Below are positions 1 to 12,385 of a stretch of 64,000 nt of DNA, in pieces (the first letter of the stretch is position 1; each line of letters starts with the position of its first letter). Position numbers and translations under genes: made by a program. The notes under the pieces are model-generated. The model worked only from the letters and a program-made list of their open reading frames with translations, had not been told where the DNA came from and did no database searches. This DNA is from Mycobacterium sp. ELW1 (GTDB lineage Bacteria; Actinomycetota; Actinomycetes; Mycobacteriales; Mycobacteriaceae): contig NZ_CP032155.1 of the NCBI RefSeq assembly GCF_008329905.1, positions 3,348,001 to 3,412,000 on the forward strand, in the 5' to 3' direction.

Positions 1-35
1 CCAGTGAAGGGTAGTCGTATCGAGCCGCGCATACG

Positions 36-635
36 TCACCGACCCTCGGTGTCGGTACGACGATCCGTGGGATCGACACCTTCGTCCAGCGCATCCCACA
101 TGCCCCGCTCCGAAACGCTTGGATCCGTGTCCTCGCTACGTGCCGCGCTGCGACGAGCAGCCGGTGCCGCATATTTGGCGGTGGCCTGGCGTCCAGAGGC
201 CGCCGAGCGCATCAGCAGCACGGCAGCGACCAGGGCACATGCCGCCGCGCCGATGGTCAACCCGGCGCCGAGGTACTGGCGAGAGCTGGCGACCAGCGTG
301 TGCACCGGGATCTGGGCGAGTTCGGCGGCACGCGGACCGACGTCCGGGGTGCGGATCAAGCTGACACCGAGGTAACCGAGCAGCAGGGTCACCACCGCCA
401 CCAGCATCGCGACCGCCCGCAGGCCCCATCCCCGTACCGCCAGGCCGGCCACCGCCGCGGCGAGCAGCAGCACAGCCAACGGCAGCAGGGCATTGGACCA
501 GTTGGCGCCCGTCAACATCACCGTCTTGGGCTGGCCGAGACCGTCGAACGACGTCACCGACACCCAGGCGAGCCGGGAGGCGACCCACAGCAACACCGCC
601 GACACGACCAGCAACAGCTGTCCGATGCGGATCAC
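36..635 (-). CDS. Trp biosynthesis-associated membrane protein (TIGR02234-like)
   Basis: A 199-residue integral membrane protein with four hydrophobic segments (roughly residues 4-24, 45-65, 70-92 and 118-142) and a charged cytoplasmic-looking tail rich in Arg, Ser and Asp. The GTG start overlaps the trpE stop as GTGA, so it is translationally coupled to trpE. Mycobacteria carry a membrane protein of this size between trpE and trpC, and family membership rests on that position and the topology. Its biochemical role is not established. An open frame continues upstream inside trpE, but that part is only a shadow of trpE. Confidence 0.85.
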   Translation of the reverse strand: MIRIGQLLLVVSAVLLWVASRLAWVSVTSFDGLGQPKTVMLTGANWSNALLPLAVLLLAAAVAGLAVRGWGLRAVAMLVAVVTLLLGYLGVSLIRTPDVGPRAAELAQIPVHTLVASSRQYLGAGLTIGAAACALVAAVLLMRSAASGRQATAKYAAPAARRSAARSEDTDPSVSERGMWDALDEGVDPTDRRTDTEGR

Positions 636-2152
636 GGGGCGCTCAGAGTTTCGGCGGCGGCGATCGCGTTCAGTACCGCCTTGGCCTTGTTGGCGGACTC
701 GTTGTATTCGTAGGGACCGTTGGAGTCGGCCACCACGCCACCACCGGCCTGCACGTACGCGGTGCCCTTGCTCATCAGGGCGGTGCGGATGGCAATGGCG
801 AAGTCGGCATTGCCGGCGAAGTCCAGATAGCCGACGACCCCGCCGTAGAGGCCGCGACGGGTCTTCTCCACCCCTTCGATGAGCTCCATGGCCCGCACCT
901 TCGGCGCACCGGTCAGCGTGCCGGCCGGGAAACAGGCCGTCACCGCGTCCAGGGCGGTGCGCCCATCGGCGAGCAGCCCGGTGACGGTCGACACGATGTG
1001 CATGACGTGGCTGTAGCGCTCGATGTGGCTGTAGTCCTCGACGCGCACCGTGCCCGGGACACACACCCGGCCGAGGTCGTTGCGTCCGAGGTCGACCAGC
1101 ATCAGATGCTCGGAGCGTTCCTTCTCGTCGGCCAGCAACTCCTTCTCGAGCAGCTGGTCTTCCTCCTCGGTCTGGCCGCGCCACCGCGTTCCGGCGATCG
1201 GATGTGTTGTTGCCCAGCCGTCCTTCACCGTCACCAACGATTCCGGGCTGGACCCGACGATCGAAAACGCCGTTCCCCCAGTCTCATCCGGCACGTGCAT
1301 GAGATACATGTACGGGCTGGGATTGGTGACCCGCAGCATCCGGTACACATCGATCGGGTCGACCGCGGTGTCGATCTCGAAGCGCTGTGAGGGCACCACC
1401 TGGAAAGCCTCGCCGGCCTCGATCTCCTTGACCAGGCGCTCGACGATCTCGCTGTACTCCTCCATCGTGCGCTGGGAGCGGTGCCGAGACTGCGGGCGGG
1501 AGTAGGTCGCCACGGTCGACGACAGGGGCTGGCCGAGCGCCTGGGTCATCACGTCGAGGCGCGCGACGGCGTCGTCGTAGGCCTCGTCCACCCGCTCGTC
1601 GGTGCCGTTCCAGTTCACCGCGTTGGCGATCAGGGTGATGGTGCCCTCGTGATGGTCGACGGCGGCCAGATCGGTGGCCAGCAGCAGGAGCATGTCGGGC
1701 AAGCCCAGGTCGTCGGTGACCAACTCGGGCAGCCGTTCGAGGCGCCGGACGAAGTCGTAGGCGAAGAATCCGACCATCCCGCCCGACAGCGGCGGCACTC
1801 CCGGCAGCGATTCGGTGGACAGCAACGTCATCGTCTCGTGCAGGGCCTGCAACGGATCGCCACCGGTCGGGGCGTCCTGCGGGGTGGCGCCCAGCCAGAC
1901 GGCCTCGCCGTCACGCACGGTCAGCGCCGAGGGTGCACCCGCCCCGATGAACGACCAGCGCGACCACGAACGGCCGTTCTCGGCGGACTCGAGCAGGAAT
2001 GTTCCGGGCCGGTTGGCCGCCAGTTTCCGGTACGCCGACAGCGGTGTCTCACTGTCGGCCAGCACCTTGCGGATCACCGGCACCACGCGATGTTCGGCGG
2101 CCAGCGCCCGGAACTCCTCACGCGTGGTGGTGGCGGCGAGGTTGGATTGCAC
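632..2152 (-). CDS. trpE: Anthranilate synthase component I
   Basis: 506 residues. It converts chorismate to anthranilate with ammonia supplied by the TrpG subunit, the first committed step of tryptophan synthesis. The N-terminal domain has the LLES element (in [10 protein letters not shown]) that forms the tryptophan feedback pocket. The C-terminal chorismate-binding domain has [17 protein letters not shown] and YGGVVGYL. The frame stays open further upstream, but the start is set at GTG 2152: a GGGAGG ribosome binding site lies at 2161-2166 (minus strand, 8-nt spacing), and the resulting N-terminus ([14 protein letters not shown]) is what mycobacterial TrpE looks like. It is divergent from bcp. 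Confidence 0.96.
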   Translation of the reverse strand: MQSNLAATTTREEFRALAAEHRVVPVIRKVLADSETPLSAYRKLAANRPGTFLLESAENGRSWSRWSFIGAGAPSALTVRDGEAVWLGATPQDAPTGGDPLQALHETMTLLSTESLPGVPPLSGGMVGFFAYDFVRRLERLPELVTDDLGLPDMLLLLATDLAAVDHHEGTITLIANAVNWNGTDERVDEAYDDAVARLDVMTQALGQPLSSTVATYSRPQSRHRSQRTMEEYSEIVERLVKEIEAGEAFQVVPSQRFEIDTAVDPIDVYRMLRVTNPSPYMYLMHVPDETGGTAFSIVGSSPESLVTVKDGWATTHPIAGTRWRGQTEEEDQLLEKELLADEKERSEHLMLVDLGRNDLGRVCVPGTVRVEDYSHIERYSHVMHIVSTVTGLLADGRTALDAVTACFPAGTLTGAPKVRAMELIEGVEKTRRGLYGGVVGYLDFAGNADFAIAIRTALMSKGTAYVQAGGGVVADSNGPYEYNESANKAKAVLNAIAAAETLSAP

Positions 2153-2193
2153 GGGTACATCCTCCCAGACCCGCCGTGCCGGATTGACCGGCG

Positions 2194-2199
2194 TAGCCT
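2194..2199 (+). promoter_or_regulatory. -10 element, leaderless bcp promoter
   Basis: TAGCCT fits the mycobacterial TANNNT -10 consensus and sits six bases before the bcp ATG, so the transcript would begin at or next to the start codon. No Shine-Dalgarno sequence is visible for bcp. Inferred from spacing only. Confidence 0.5.
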
Positions 2200-2205
2200 G
2201 CACCC

Positions 2206-2670
2206 ATGAAACGTGGAGACCGGGTTGCGGACTTCGAACTGCCGGACCAGACCGGCACCGTGCGCTCACTGACTGAATTGCTGGCCGATGGGCCGATCGT
2301 GCTGTTCTTCTACCCGGCCGCGATGACGCCCGGCTGCACCAAGGAAGCCTGTCATTTCCGCGACCTCGGCTCGGAGTTCGCCGCACTCGGCGCCAGCCGG
2401 GTCGGCATCAGCACCGACGCGGTGGACAAGCAGGCACGGTTCGCCGACTCCCAGAATTTCGACTACCCGCTGCTGTCCGACGCCGACGGCGCGATCGCCA
2501 CCGCGTTCGGCGTCAAGCGCGGGCTGCTGGGCAAGCTGATCCCGGTGAAGCGCACAACGTTCGTCATCGACACCGATCGCACGGTGCTCGAGGTCATCTC
2601 CAGCGAGGTCAACATGGACGCCCATGCGGACAAGGCGCTGGAGGTGCTGCGTCAGCGCCAGAAGGCCTGA
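2206..2670 (+). CDS. bcpB: Thioredoxin-dependent peroxiredoxin, BCP/PrxQ type
   Basis: 154 residues with a thioredoxin fold. The active-site segment [13 protein letters not shown] holds the peroxidatic Cys (PGCT) and, five residues later, a second Cys, the spacing of two-Cys PrxQ enzymes. It reduces H2O2 and organic hydroperoxides with electrons from thioredoxin. ATG start; divergent from trpE and followed after 6 bp by an ABC ATPase gene, probably as one transcript. The trpE-bcp arrangement matches M. tuberculosis bcpB (Rv1608c). Confidence 0.93.
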   Translation: MKRGDRVADFELPDQTGTVRSLTELLADGPIVLFFYPAAMTPGCTKEACHFRDLGSEFAALGASRVGISTDAVDKQARFADSQNFDYPLLSDADGAIATAFGVKRGLLGKLIPVKRTTFVIDTDRTVLEVISSEVNMDAHADKALEVLRQRQKA

Positions 2671-2676
2671 CGACGC

Positions 2677-3471
2677 GTGTCGGTTCTGCGTCTGTCGGAT
2701 GTGACGTTCCGCCGCAACGGCAAGCAGATCATCGACGGAATATCGCTCACGGTGGAGCGCGGCGAGCACTGGGCGCTGCTCGGCCCCAACGGTGCGGGCA
2801 AGAGCACATTGCTCGGTTTCTGCGCCGCCGAGACGTTCCCCACCACCGGTACGGTCACGGTGCTCGGCCGCCAGATGGGACGCACCGATCTGGCCGCGCT
2901 GCGCCGATCGATCGGATACGTCAATCCCCGCCACCGCCTTCAGTATTCGCTGACGGTGCGCGACGTGGTGCTGACCGGCATCACCGCCACCATCGACCTG
3001 CCGATGCGCTGGACACCGAGCCCGGAACAGGCTGAGCACGCCGACGCGATGATCGCCGCGGTGGGGATGAGTCGTAAGTCCGACGACGTGTGGCCGACGC
3101 TGTCGCAGGGTGAGCGTGGCCGCGCTCTCATTGCGCGAGCACTGGTTTCGGAGCCCGAACTGCTACTGCTCGACGAGCCGACCACCGGGCTGGACGTCGC
3201 TGCCCGCGAGCAGTTGCTGGAGACCATCGACAGCCTCGACCACACCCATCCCGACGTCGCGTCGATCCTGGTGACCCATCACCTCGAAGAGCTGCCGACC
3301 ACCACCACCCACGCGCTGCTGATCGCCGACGGGCGCACCGTGGCGAGCGGTCCGGCGCACGAGACGATTTCGACTGACAACGTCACCGCCGCCTTCTCGC
3401 ACCCGATCGCGGTCGGCTATCAGCAGGGCCGCTGGACCGCGCGGGCCAAGGCGACGGCGATCGACGTCTAG
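2677..3471 (+). CDS. ABC transporter ATP-binding protein
   Basis: 264 residues, a complete nucleotide-binding domain: Walker A GPNGAGKST (36-44), signature LSQGE (142-146), Walker B LLLLDE (162-167) with D-loop GLD, and a switch His in VTHHLEEL. GTG start 6 bp after bcp. The ModF/ZnuC-like layout (a single NBD of about 260 residues) resembles stand-alone ATPases, and no permease gene is adjacent, so substrate and direction are unknown. The 3' end overlaps the convergent acetyltransferase gene by 4 bp. Confidence 0.85.
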   Translation: MSVLRLSDVTFRRNGKQIIDGISLTVERGEHWALLGPNGAGKSTLLGFCAAETFPTTGTVTVLGRQMGRTDLAALRRSIGYVNPRHRLQYSLTVRDVVLTGITATIDLPMRWTPSPEQAEHADAMIAAVGMSRKSDDVWPTLSQGERGRALIARALVSEPELLLLDEPTTGLDVAAREQLLETIDSLDHTHPDVASILVTHHLEELPTTTTHALLIADGRTVASGPAHETISTDNVTAAFSHPIAVGYQQGRWTARAKATAIDV

Positions 3472-4031
3472 GCGAGCGCCGCGGCGACGACGTCAGCCGG
3501 TAGCTCGGACCACGGCCGCGGGTCGGCGGGCCGCTCAGGCGGGGCGCAGAGCGGGCGATGCCACCAACCGACATCCCACCACTTCCCCATCTTGAAACCG
3601 ACGCGCTCATAGGTCCCGATATGGCTGAAGCCCAGCGCCTCGTGCAACCCCACGCTGGCCGCATTGGGTAGAGCAATCCCGGCGTAGGCATTGATGTACC
3701 CCTGTGCGGCAAGCACATTGACCAACGCCGTATAGGCGCGCCGACCATGACCTCGACGGTGCGCCGAAGCTGCGAAATACAGCGACACCTCAGCGCACCA
3801 CCGGTAGGCCTCCCGTGACCGGTGCGGCCCGGCATAGGCATACCCGACGACGTGGTCGGCGTCGGTGACGACCAGCCATGGGAAATGCTCCAGTGTGGTC
3901 GTCAGCCTCGCCGCCATCTCCTGCGCAGTGGGCGGTGTGAGCTCGAAGGAGATCACGGTGTCACGGACATACGGGGCGTAGATGTGCGCAATGGCGTCAG
4001 CGTCCGCCGCAGTCGCCATCCGAATGCCCAC
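3468..4031 (-). CDS. GNAT acetyltransferase, phosphinothricin-acetyltransferase-like
   Basis: 187 residues. GNAT fold with N-terminal MRTATxxDA-like strand ([22 protein letters not shown]), a central acetyl-CoA loop ([13 protein letters not shown]) and the C-terminal [25 protein letters not shown] segment typical of the Pat/Bar/MddA group. These enzymes acetylate small amines such as phosphinothricin or methionine sulfoxide/sulfoximine; the real substrate here is unknown. It lies 6 bp upstream of hisI on the same strand direction order (hisI precedes it), so it may be the last gene of the his transcript. Confidence 0.85.
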   Translation of the reverse strand: MGIRMATAADADAIAHIYAPYVRDTVISFELTPPTAQEMAARLTTTLEHFPWLVVTDADHVVGYAYAGPHRSREAYRWCAEVSLYFAASAHRRGHGRRAYTALVNVLAAQGYINAYAGIALPNAASVGLHEALGFSHIGTYERVGFKMGKWWDVGWWHRPLCAPPERPADPRPWSELPADVVAAALA

Positions 4032-4037
4032 CAGCGG

Positions 4038-4385
4038 CTAGCTTTCCGGCGCCAGGATCTGGTCGGCGTCGAAGCAGCTGTGGTCACCGGTATGACACGC
4101 CCCGCCGACTTGGTCGACCTCCAGCAGCACGGCGTCGCCGTCGCAGTCCAGCCGCACCGAATGCACGTGCTGGGTGTGCCCGGAGGTCGCACCCTTGACC
4201 CAGTACTCGCCGCGGGAGCGCGAATAGTAGGTCGCCTCGCGGGTTTCCAGCGTGCGGGCCAGCGCCTCGTCGTCCATCCAGGCGACCATCAGCACGTCGC
4301 CGCTGCCACGCTCCTGCGCGATCGCGGCGAAAAGTCCGTTGGCGTCGCGCTTGAGCCGCTTGGCGATTTCCGGGTCGAGGCTCAT
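4038..4385 (-). CDS. hisI: Phosphoribosyl-AMP cyclohydrolase
   Basis: 115 residues. It opens the purine ring of PR-AMP in histidine synthesis (third step). The metal-binding signature is present: the [13 protein letters not shown] stretch with conserved acidic residues, followed by [12 protein letters not shown] with two Cys and a His for zinc. It is a stand-alone cyclohydrolase with no HisE domain, as in other mycobacteria. The ATG overlaps the hisF stop (ATGA). Confidence 0.96.
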   Translation of the reverse strand: MSLDPEIAKRLKRDANGLFAAIAQERGSGDVLMVAWMDDEALARTLETREATYYSRSRGEYWVKGATSGHTQHVHSVRLDCDGDAVLLEVDQVGGACHTGDHSCFDADQILAPES

Positions 4386-5157
4386 CGGACGGTAATTCCT
4401 GCCGCAGCCATCGCCGCCTTCACCTCACCGATCGTCAACTCGCCGAAATGGAAGACGCTGGCCGCCAACACCGCGTCGGCTCCCGACTCGACGGCGGGCG
4501 CGAAGTCGCCGACCGCGCCGGCGCCGCCGCTGGCGATCACCGGAACCGTGACCGCCTTGCGGACTGCACGCAGCATCGCCAGGTCGAAACCGGCTTTGGT
4601 GCCGTCGGCGTCCATCGAGTTCAGCAGGATCTCGCCGACCCCCAATTCGGCTCCGCGTCTTGCCCATTCGACCGCGTCGATACCGGTCCCCTGCCGGCCA
4701 CCATGCGTGGTGACCTCCCAGCCCGACGACGGGTCGGCGCCGAACCGGCCGGCACCGTGCGGGCATCCACCGACAGCACGATGCACTGCGAGCCGAACTG
4801 CCGGGACAATTCGGCCAGCAGCTCAGGGCGGGCGATCGCGGCGGTGTTCACCGAGACCTTGTCGGCCCCGGCGCGCAGCAGCACGTCGACGTCCTCCACC
4901 GATCGCACGCCGCCGCCGACCGTGAGCGGAATGAACACCTGCTCGGCGGTGCGGCGCACCACGTCGAGCATCGTCGCCCGGCCCGACGAGGACGCCGTGA
5001 CGTCCAGGAAGGTCAGCTCGTCGGCACCCTCGGCGTCATAGACGGCGGCCAGTTCGACGGGATCGCCAGCGTCCCGCAGGTTTTCGAAGTTCACACCCTT
5101 GACCACCCGGCCGGCATCGACATCCAGGCAGGGAATCACACGCACCGCGACGTCCAT
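4382..5157 (-). pseudogene. hisF: Imidazole glycerol phosphate synthase cyclase subunit, frameshifted as given
   Basis: The N-terminal part (ATG 5157, start overlapping the impA stop as TGATG) reads correctly through [16 protein letters not shown]. It then shifts frame at about 4731-4733 and runs off as RRRAGRSP... to a stop at 4621. The rest of HisF, from [11 protein letters not shown] to the normal stop at 4382, is intact in another frame. Adding one G to the GGG run at 4731-4733 restores a single 258-codon frame (TPSSGWEV). A 2-bp removal would also do so. HisF with HisH makes IGP and AICAR from PRFAR, so a true break would block histidine synthesis. All other his genes are intact, so a base-calling error in a homopolymer is quite possible. 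Confidence 0.85.
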
Positions 5158-5960
5158 CAGAGGTAATTCTCCGGCGGACCGACCTTGTCGAGGATCTCCA
5201 TGACGCGCTCGTGCACGCCGGGGGCGGCGGCCAGCGCTGCCCGAGACGACGGCGTCCAGTGCTCACCGGACAGATCGGTGACGACTCCCCCGGCCGAACG
5301 CACCAGCGCGACGCCGGCGGCGTGATCCCAGATGTGATCGCCGAAACTGATTGCCGCCCCCATGATTCCGGATGACACATAGGCGAAATCGACGCCAGTG
5401 GCGCCGTGCATGCGCAGCTTCGAGCAGACCCGGCTCAGGTTCTCCAGCACGGCCAGCCGGTAGCGGCCGGGGAAGCGTCCCCGCCAGTCGACGTTGAACG
5501 TTCCGATGCCGATCACGCACTGGCCGATCTCGCCGTGCCCGATCGGCGGTTGCGCCTGCCCGTTGTAGTACACCGGGCCGCCCACCACCGTGCTGTAGCG
5601 CTGGTCGGTGAACGGCAGCCAGGTCAGCCCGGCGACGGGCTCGCCGTCTCGCAGCAGACCCAGCAGGATCGCGGCCATCGGCGACCCGGCGGCGTAGTTG
5701 AAGGTGCCGTCGATCGGGTCGAGCACCCAGACCAGCGGCGAGTCGATTGGGGCGCCGCCGAATTCCTCGCCGTGCACACCGATGCCGGTGGTGGCCTCCA
5801 AGGCCTCGACCACCTGGCGTTCGATGGCCAGATCCACCTCGGTGGCGAAGTCGTTGCCCTTCTTCTGCACGGCCGAGTCGGCCCGATGTCCGGCGATGAA
5901 CGGTGCGGACGCCTCGTCCAGAATCACCGCCGCCTGGGCCACCAGGGTGTCGAGGTCCAC
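5157..5960 (-). CDS. impA: Inositol-monophosphatase-family phosphatase
   Basis: 267 residues. It has all three metal-site motifs of the IMPase family: GEE (in GVHGEEFGG), DPIDGT ([11 protein letters not shown]) and the late WDHAAG ([16 protein letters not shown]). The start is GTG 5960, overlapping the hisA stop (TAGTG); upstream reading in this frame is a hisA shadow. It sits between hisA and hisF, as in other mycobacteria and corynebacteria. A role as inositol or histidinol phosphatase is possible by family, and the position argues for a link to histidine synthesis, but neither is shown here. Confidence 0.92.
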   Translation of the reverse strand: MDLDTLVAQAAVILDEASAPFIAGHRADSAVQKKGNDFATEVDLAIERQVVEALEATTGIGVHGEEFGGAPIDSPLVWVLDPIDGTFNYAAGSPMAAILLGLLRDGEPVAGLTWLPFTDQRYSTVVGGPVYYNGQAQPPIGHGEIGQCVIGIGTFNVDWRGRFPGRYRLAVLENLSRVCSKLRMHGATGVDFAYVSSGIMGAAISFGDHIWDHAAGVALVRSAGGVVTDLSGEHWTPSSRAALAAAPGVHERVMEILDKVGPPENYL

Positions 5961-6694
5961 TAGCGGCTCACCGCGGCAAGCGCCTCCGGCAGCGTGAATC
6001 GGCCGGCGTAGAGCGCTTTTCCGACGATCGCGCCTTCGACACCGCTGTCGACCAGGGTCGCGATCGCGCGCAGGTCGTCCAGGCTGGACACGCCACCCGA
6101 CGCGATGACAGGCGCGTCGGTGCACTCGGCGACGCCTTCGAGCAGGTCGAGGTTGGGTCCGGTGAGCGTGCCGTCCTTGGTGACATCGGTGACCACGAAC
6201 CGCGAGCAGCCCTCGCTGTCAAGGCGTTCCAGCACGTGCCACAGATCGCCGCCGTCGGTCTCCCAGCCGCGGCCACGCAGCCGGTGCTCCCCCTCGACGA
6301 TCTGCACGTCCAGGCCGACGGCGACCTTGTCGCCGTACTCGGCGATCGCGGCGGCGCACCACAGCGGGTTCTCCAGCGCCGCGGTGCCGATGTTGACCCG
6401 GGTGCAGCCGGTGGCCAGCGCCGCCTTGAGCGACTCGTCGTCGCGGATGCCGCCGGACAGTTCGACGTTCACGTCGAGTTGCCCGACCACCTCGGCCAGC
6501 AGTTCACGGTTGGAGCCGCGACCGAATGCGGCGTCGAGATCCACCAGGTGGATCCAGTCGGCGCCGTCGCGCTGCCAGGTCAGCGCGGCGTCCAGCGCCG
6601 AGCCGTACTCGGTCTCGCTGCCGGCCTTGCCCTGCACCAGACGGACCGCCTTGCCCTCGACCACGTCGACGGCAGGCAACAAAATCAGTGGCAC
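5960..6694 (-). CDS. hisA: Phosphoribosyl isomerase A (HisA/PriA)
   Basis: 244 residues, a (beta/alpha)8 barrel. It isomerises ProFAR to PRFAR. Actinobacteria without trpF use the same enzyme (PriA) for the phosphoribosylanthranilate step of tryptophan synthesis. Visible landmarks are the N-terminal [18 protein letters not shown] with the catalytic Asp, [13 protein letters not shown], and [16 protein letters not shown] with the second catalytic Asp, plus two phosphate-binding Gly-rich loops. GTG start; 2 bp after the hisH stop. Confidence 0.96.
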   Translation of the reverse strand: MPLILLPAVDVVEGKAVRLVQGKAGSETEYGSALDAALTWQRDGADWIHLVDLDAAFGRGSNRELLAEVVGQLDVNVELSGGIRDDESLKAALATGCTRVNIGTAALENPLWCAAAIAEYGDKVAVGLDVQIVEGEHRLRGRGWETDGGDLWHVLERLDSEGCSRFVVTDVTKDGTLTGPNLDLLEGVAECTDAPVIASGGVSSLDDLRAIATLVDSGVEGAIVGKALYAGRFTLPEALAAVSR

Positions 6695-6696
6695 TC

Positions 6697-7313
6697 TTAC
6701 AGCCCCTCAACCCAATTGGTGAGCAACGCCGCACCGGCGTCACCGCTCTTCTCCGGATGAAATTGTGTCGCCGACAGCGGACCGTCTTCGACCGCGGCCA
6801 GGAACCGCACGTGATGGCTGGCCCAGGTCAGCTTCGCCTCGGGTGCGCCCTCCCACTTCTGCGCTGCATAAGAATGCACGAAGTAGAACCGGGTGTCGGC
6901 GTCGAACCCCTTGAACAGCACGCTGTCCGGTGCGGCGTCGACGACGTTCCACCCCATGTGCGGGATCACCGGCGCTTCGAGTCGGGTGACCGAGCCCGGC
7001 CATTGCCCACAGCCCTGCGATTCGACCCCGAACTCCACGCCCCGGGCGAACAGGATCTGCATGCCCACGCACACGCCGAGCACCGGCCGGCCCGCGGCCA
7101 CCCGGTCGGCGATGATGCGGTCGCCCCCGATACCGCGCAGGCCGACCATGCACGCCTCGAACGCACCGACCCCGGGTACCACCAGGCCGTCGGCGTTGAG
7201 CGCGCGCTGAGCGTCGGCAGTGACCTCGACATCGGCCCCGGTGCGTTCCAGCGCCCGCTGCGCCGAGCGCAGGTTGCCCGAGCCGTAGTCCAGGACGACG
7301 ACGGATCTAGCTG

Positions 7314-7317
<4 letters not shown>
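6697..7317 (-). CDS. hisH: Imidazole glycerol phosphate synthase glutaminase subunit
   Basis: 206 residues. A class I glutamine amidotransferase that feeds ammonia to HisF. The nucleophile Cys is in [13 protein letters not shown], and the catalytic His/Glu pair is in [26 protein letters not shown] opens the protein as expected. GTG start 7317 overlaps the hisB stop (GTGA), so it is translationally coupled. Its partner HisF is frameshifted in this sequence. Confidence 0.96.
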
Positions 7318-10374
<3,057 letters not shown>

Positions 10375-10381
10375 CGGTTCA

Positions 10382-10387
10382 ATTGTC
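10382..10387 (-). promoter_or_regulatory. Possible -10 of the his operon
   Basis: Minus-strand GACAAT lies seven bases before the hisD ATG, the spacing seen at several leaderless genes in this window. It deviates from TANNNT at the first position, so support is modest. No attenuator, T-box or His-rich leader peptide is visible in the 78-bp divergent gap. Confidence 0.3.
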
Positions 10388-10440
10388 CCCGATCGGTGCA
10401 CCCGAATAAAAATCGATTGAGCGCGGCCGCCACCGGCCCG

Positions 10441-10446
10441 GATACT
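10441..10446 (+). promoter_or_regulatory. Possible -10 of the LysE-family gene
   Basis: GATACT lies six bases before the exporter ATG at 10453, consistent with a leaderless transcript. It shares the 78-bp divergent region with the his operon promoter. Confidence 0.35.
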
Positions 10447-10452
10447 GCGGGT

Positions 10453-11088
10453 ATGCAATTCGAGCTGTGGCTGGCCTTCATCGGCGCCGCGATCGCCATC
10501 AGTGTGTCCCCCGGGGCCGGCGCGATCCAGTCCATGGCGACCGGTCTGGCGCACGGCCTGCGCCGCGGGTACTGGAGCATCACCGGACTCGAAATAGGCC
10601 TGATGCTGCAACTCGTGGCGGTGGCGGTCGGCCTCGGCGCGGCGGTCGCGCAGTCGATCGTCGCGTTCACGGTGATCAAGTGGATCGGCGTGCTCTACCT
10701 GATCTATCTGGCCGTCCGCCAATGGCGCAGCAAGCCCTTTGAGCTGGGTGAACAGCTTGAGACCACCGCCAGCGGCGGACGATGGTCCCTACTGGTGCGT
10801 GGCTGCCTGGTCAACGTCACGAATCCGAAGGGGCTGGTGTTCCTGCTGGCCGTGCTGCCCCAGTTCGTCGTGCCGACCGCCCCACTGTTGCCGCAATACC
10901 TCGCGATCGGGGCGACGATGGTGGTCGTCGACCTGGTGGTGATGGGCGCCTACACCGGGCTGGCATCCCGGTTGTTGCGGTGGCTCCGCACACCGCGCCA
11001 ACAAACAGTCATGAACCGGACGTTCTCCGGCCTGTTCGCGACGGCGGCGGTGGTGCTGTCCCTGGTGCGCCGGGGCGCGGCCGCCTAA
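10453..11088 (+). CDS. LysE/RhtB-family amino acid exporter
   Basis: 211 residues, six hydrophobic segments. The N-terminal [31 protein letters not shown] is the LysE/RhtB signature (Pro-Gly after the first helix, then a G-x-RxG loop), and [19 protein letters not shown] is the second conserved region. Members export amino acids such as lysine, homoserine, threonine or leucine; the substrate cannot be read from the sequence. The start is ATG 10453. It lies 1 bp before the deazaflavin-type oxidoreductase gene and diverges from hisD. Confidence 0.88.
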   Translation: MQFELWLAFIGAAIAISVSPGAGAIQSMATGLAHGLRRGYWSITGLEIGLMLQLVAVAVGLGAAVAQSIVAFTVIKWIGVLYLIYLAVRQWRSKPFELGEQLETTASGGRWSLLVRGCLVNVTNPKGLVFLLAVLPQFVVPTAPLLPQYLAIGATMVVVDLVVMGAYTGLASRLLRWLRTPRQQTVMNRTFSGLFATAAVVLSLVRRGAAA

Positions 11089-11089
11089 C

Positions 11090-11512
11090 GTGAGCGCCAT
11101 GTCGACCAAGGATCACCCGAACAACGCCCCCGGTGTGCCGATGAAGTTCCCGGTCTGGTTCGAGAACTTCCAGATCAAGTACTTCAATCCGGCAGTGAAG
11201 CCGCTGGCCAAGTTCATGCCGGGCATGTCGGTCATCTCGCACCGCGGCCGCACCTCGGGCAAGCAGTACGAGACGGTGGTCTCGGCCTTCCGTAAGGGTG
11301 ACACCCTGGCCGTCATGCTCGGCCACGGTAAGACGAACTGGGTCAAGAACATCCTGGCCGCCGGCGAGGCCGACATCCGGCACGGCCGCAAGACCCTTCA
11401 TATGGTGAACCCCCGGGTGGTGCCGGCGGGCACCGACGATCCGTCCCTTCCCGGCGTTGCCCGTCGCGGCGTGAAGCGCGGCGTCGGCGCGTTCGTCGCC
11501 GATATCGCCTGA
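11090..11512 (+). CDS. DUF385/nitroreductase-family deazaflavin (F420)-type protein
   Basis: 140 residues from GTG 11090, or 137 from ATG 11099 (MSTKDHPNN); the two are in the same frame and cannot be separated here. The split beta-barrel family includes the F420-dependent nitroreductase Ddn. The visible core is SHRGRTSGKQYETVVS followed by LGHGKTNWVKNILAAGEADIRHG, the usual cofactor-binding loop and strand. A protein of this family sits next to hisD in M. tuberculosis (Rv1598c). Substrate unknown. Confidence 0.82.
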   Translation: MSAMSTKDHPNNAPGVPMKFPVWFENFQIKYFNPAVKPLAKFMPGMSVISHRGRTSGKQYETVVSAFRKGDTLAVMLGHGKTNWVKNILAAGEADIRHGRKTLHMVNPRVVPAGTDDPSLPGVARRGVKRGVGAFVADIA

Positions 11513-11527
11513 CTCAGACCTCGGGGC

Positions 11528-12385
11528 TTACAGGTCCAGACCGACGTCGAGGACCCGTACCGAGTGAGTCAGCGCCCCCACGGCGAGGAAGTCGACCCCG
11601 GTCCCGGCATACTCGGCGGCGCTGTCCAGGCTCAGGCCGCCCGAGGATTCCAACAGCACGCCGGGGGCGTTGGCGTTGCGACGCTGTACCGCGATCTGGG
11701 TCTGCCACACCGGGAAGTTGTCCAGCAGGATCAGCTGCACATCCTCGGCGAGCACCTCGTCGAGCTGTTCGAGGGTGTCCACCTCGACCTCGCACGGCAG
11801 ATCCGGCGCGGCGGCGCGCACGGCCCGCAGCGCGGCGACCACCGAGCCGGCGGCGGCGACGTGGTTGTCTTTGATCAGCGCGGCGTCGCCCAAGCCCATC
11901 CGGTGGTTGACGCCGCCGCCCACCCGCACCGCGTACTTCTGCAGTGCCCGCAGCCCCGGCAGGGTCTTGCGGGTGTCGCGGATCTTGGCTTTGGTGCCGT
12001 CGACGGCGTCGACCCACGCCGCGGTGGCGGTGGCGATCCCCGACAGGTGGCACACCAGGTTCAGCAGGGTCCGCTCGGCGGTCAGTAGCCCCCGCGTCGG
12101 CGCCTGCACCCGGAGCAGGGCAGCACCGGCCTCCAGCCGGGTGCCGTCGTCCACCCGGTCGACGACCTCGTAGCCGTCCTGACCGAGCACTTCGTCGAGG
12201 ACCAGCAGTGCCACGTCGATCCCGGCGGCGACGCCGGACTCCCGGGACACCAGCGACGCGACCGTGGCGGCGTCCTCGGGCACCGTGGCCAGCGTGGTGA
12301 CATCGGGGCCGTAGCGCAGGTCCTCATCGAGGCCGCGAAGGATCGTCGTGCGAGCTTGCGCAAGCTCGTCGTCGGTGAGTTTCAT
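11528..12385 (-). CDS. nadC: Quinolinate phosphoribosyltransferase
   Basis: 285 residues. It converts quinolinate and PRPP to nicotinate mononucleotide, the third dedicated step of de novo NAD synthesis. Recognisable parts are TRKTLPGLRALQKYAVRVGGG, NHRMGLGDAALIKDNHV (active-site Lys and substrate-binding residues) and EVEVDTLEQLDEVL. ATG 12385 overlaps the nadB stop (ATGA). It is the last gene of nadABC. Confidence 0.97.
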   Translation of the reverse strand: MKLTDDELAQARTTILRGLDEDLRYGPDVTTLATVPEDAATVASLVSRESGVAAGIDVALLVLDEVLGQDGYEVVDRVDDGTRLEAGAALLRVQAPTRGLLTAERTLLNLVCHLSGIATATAAWVDAVDGTKAKIRDTRKTLPGLRALQKYAVRVGGGVNHRMGLGDAALIKDNHVAAAGSVVAALRAVRAAAPDLPCEVEVDTLEQLDEVLAEDVQLILLDNFPVWQTQIAVQRRNANAPGVLLESSGGLSLDSAAEYAGTGVDFLAVGALTHSVRVLDVGLDL

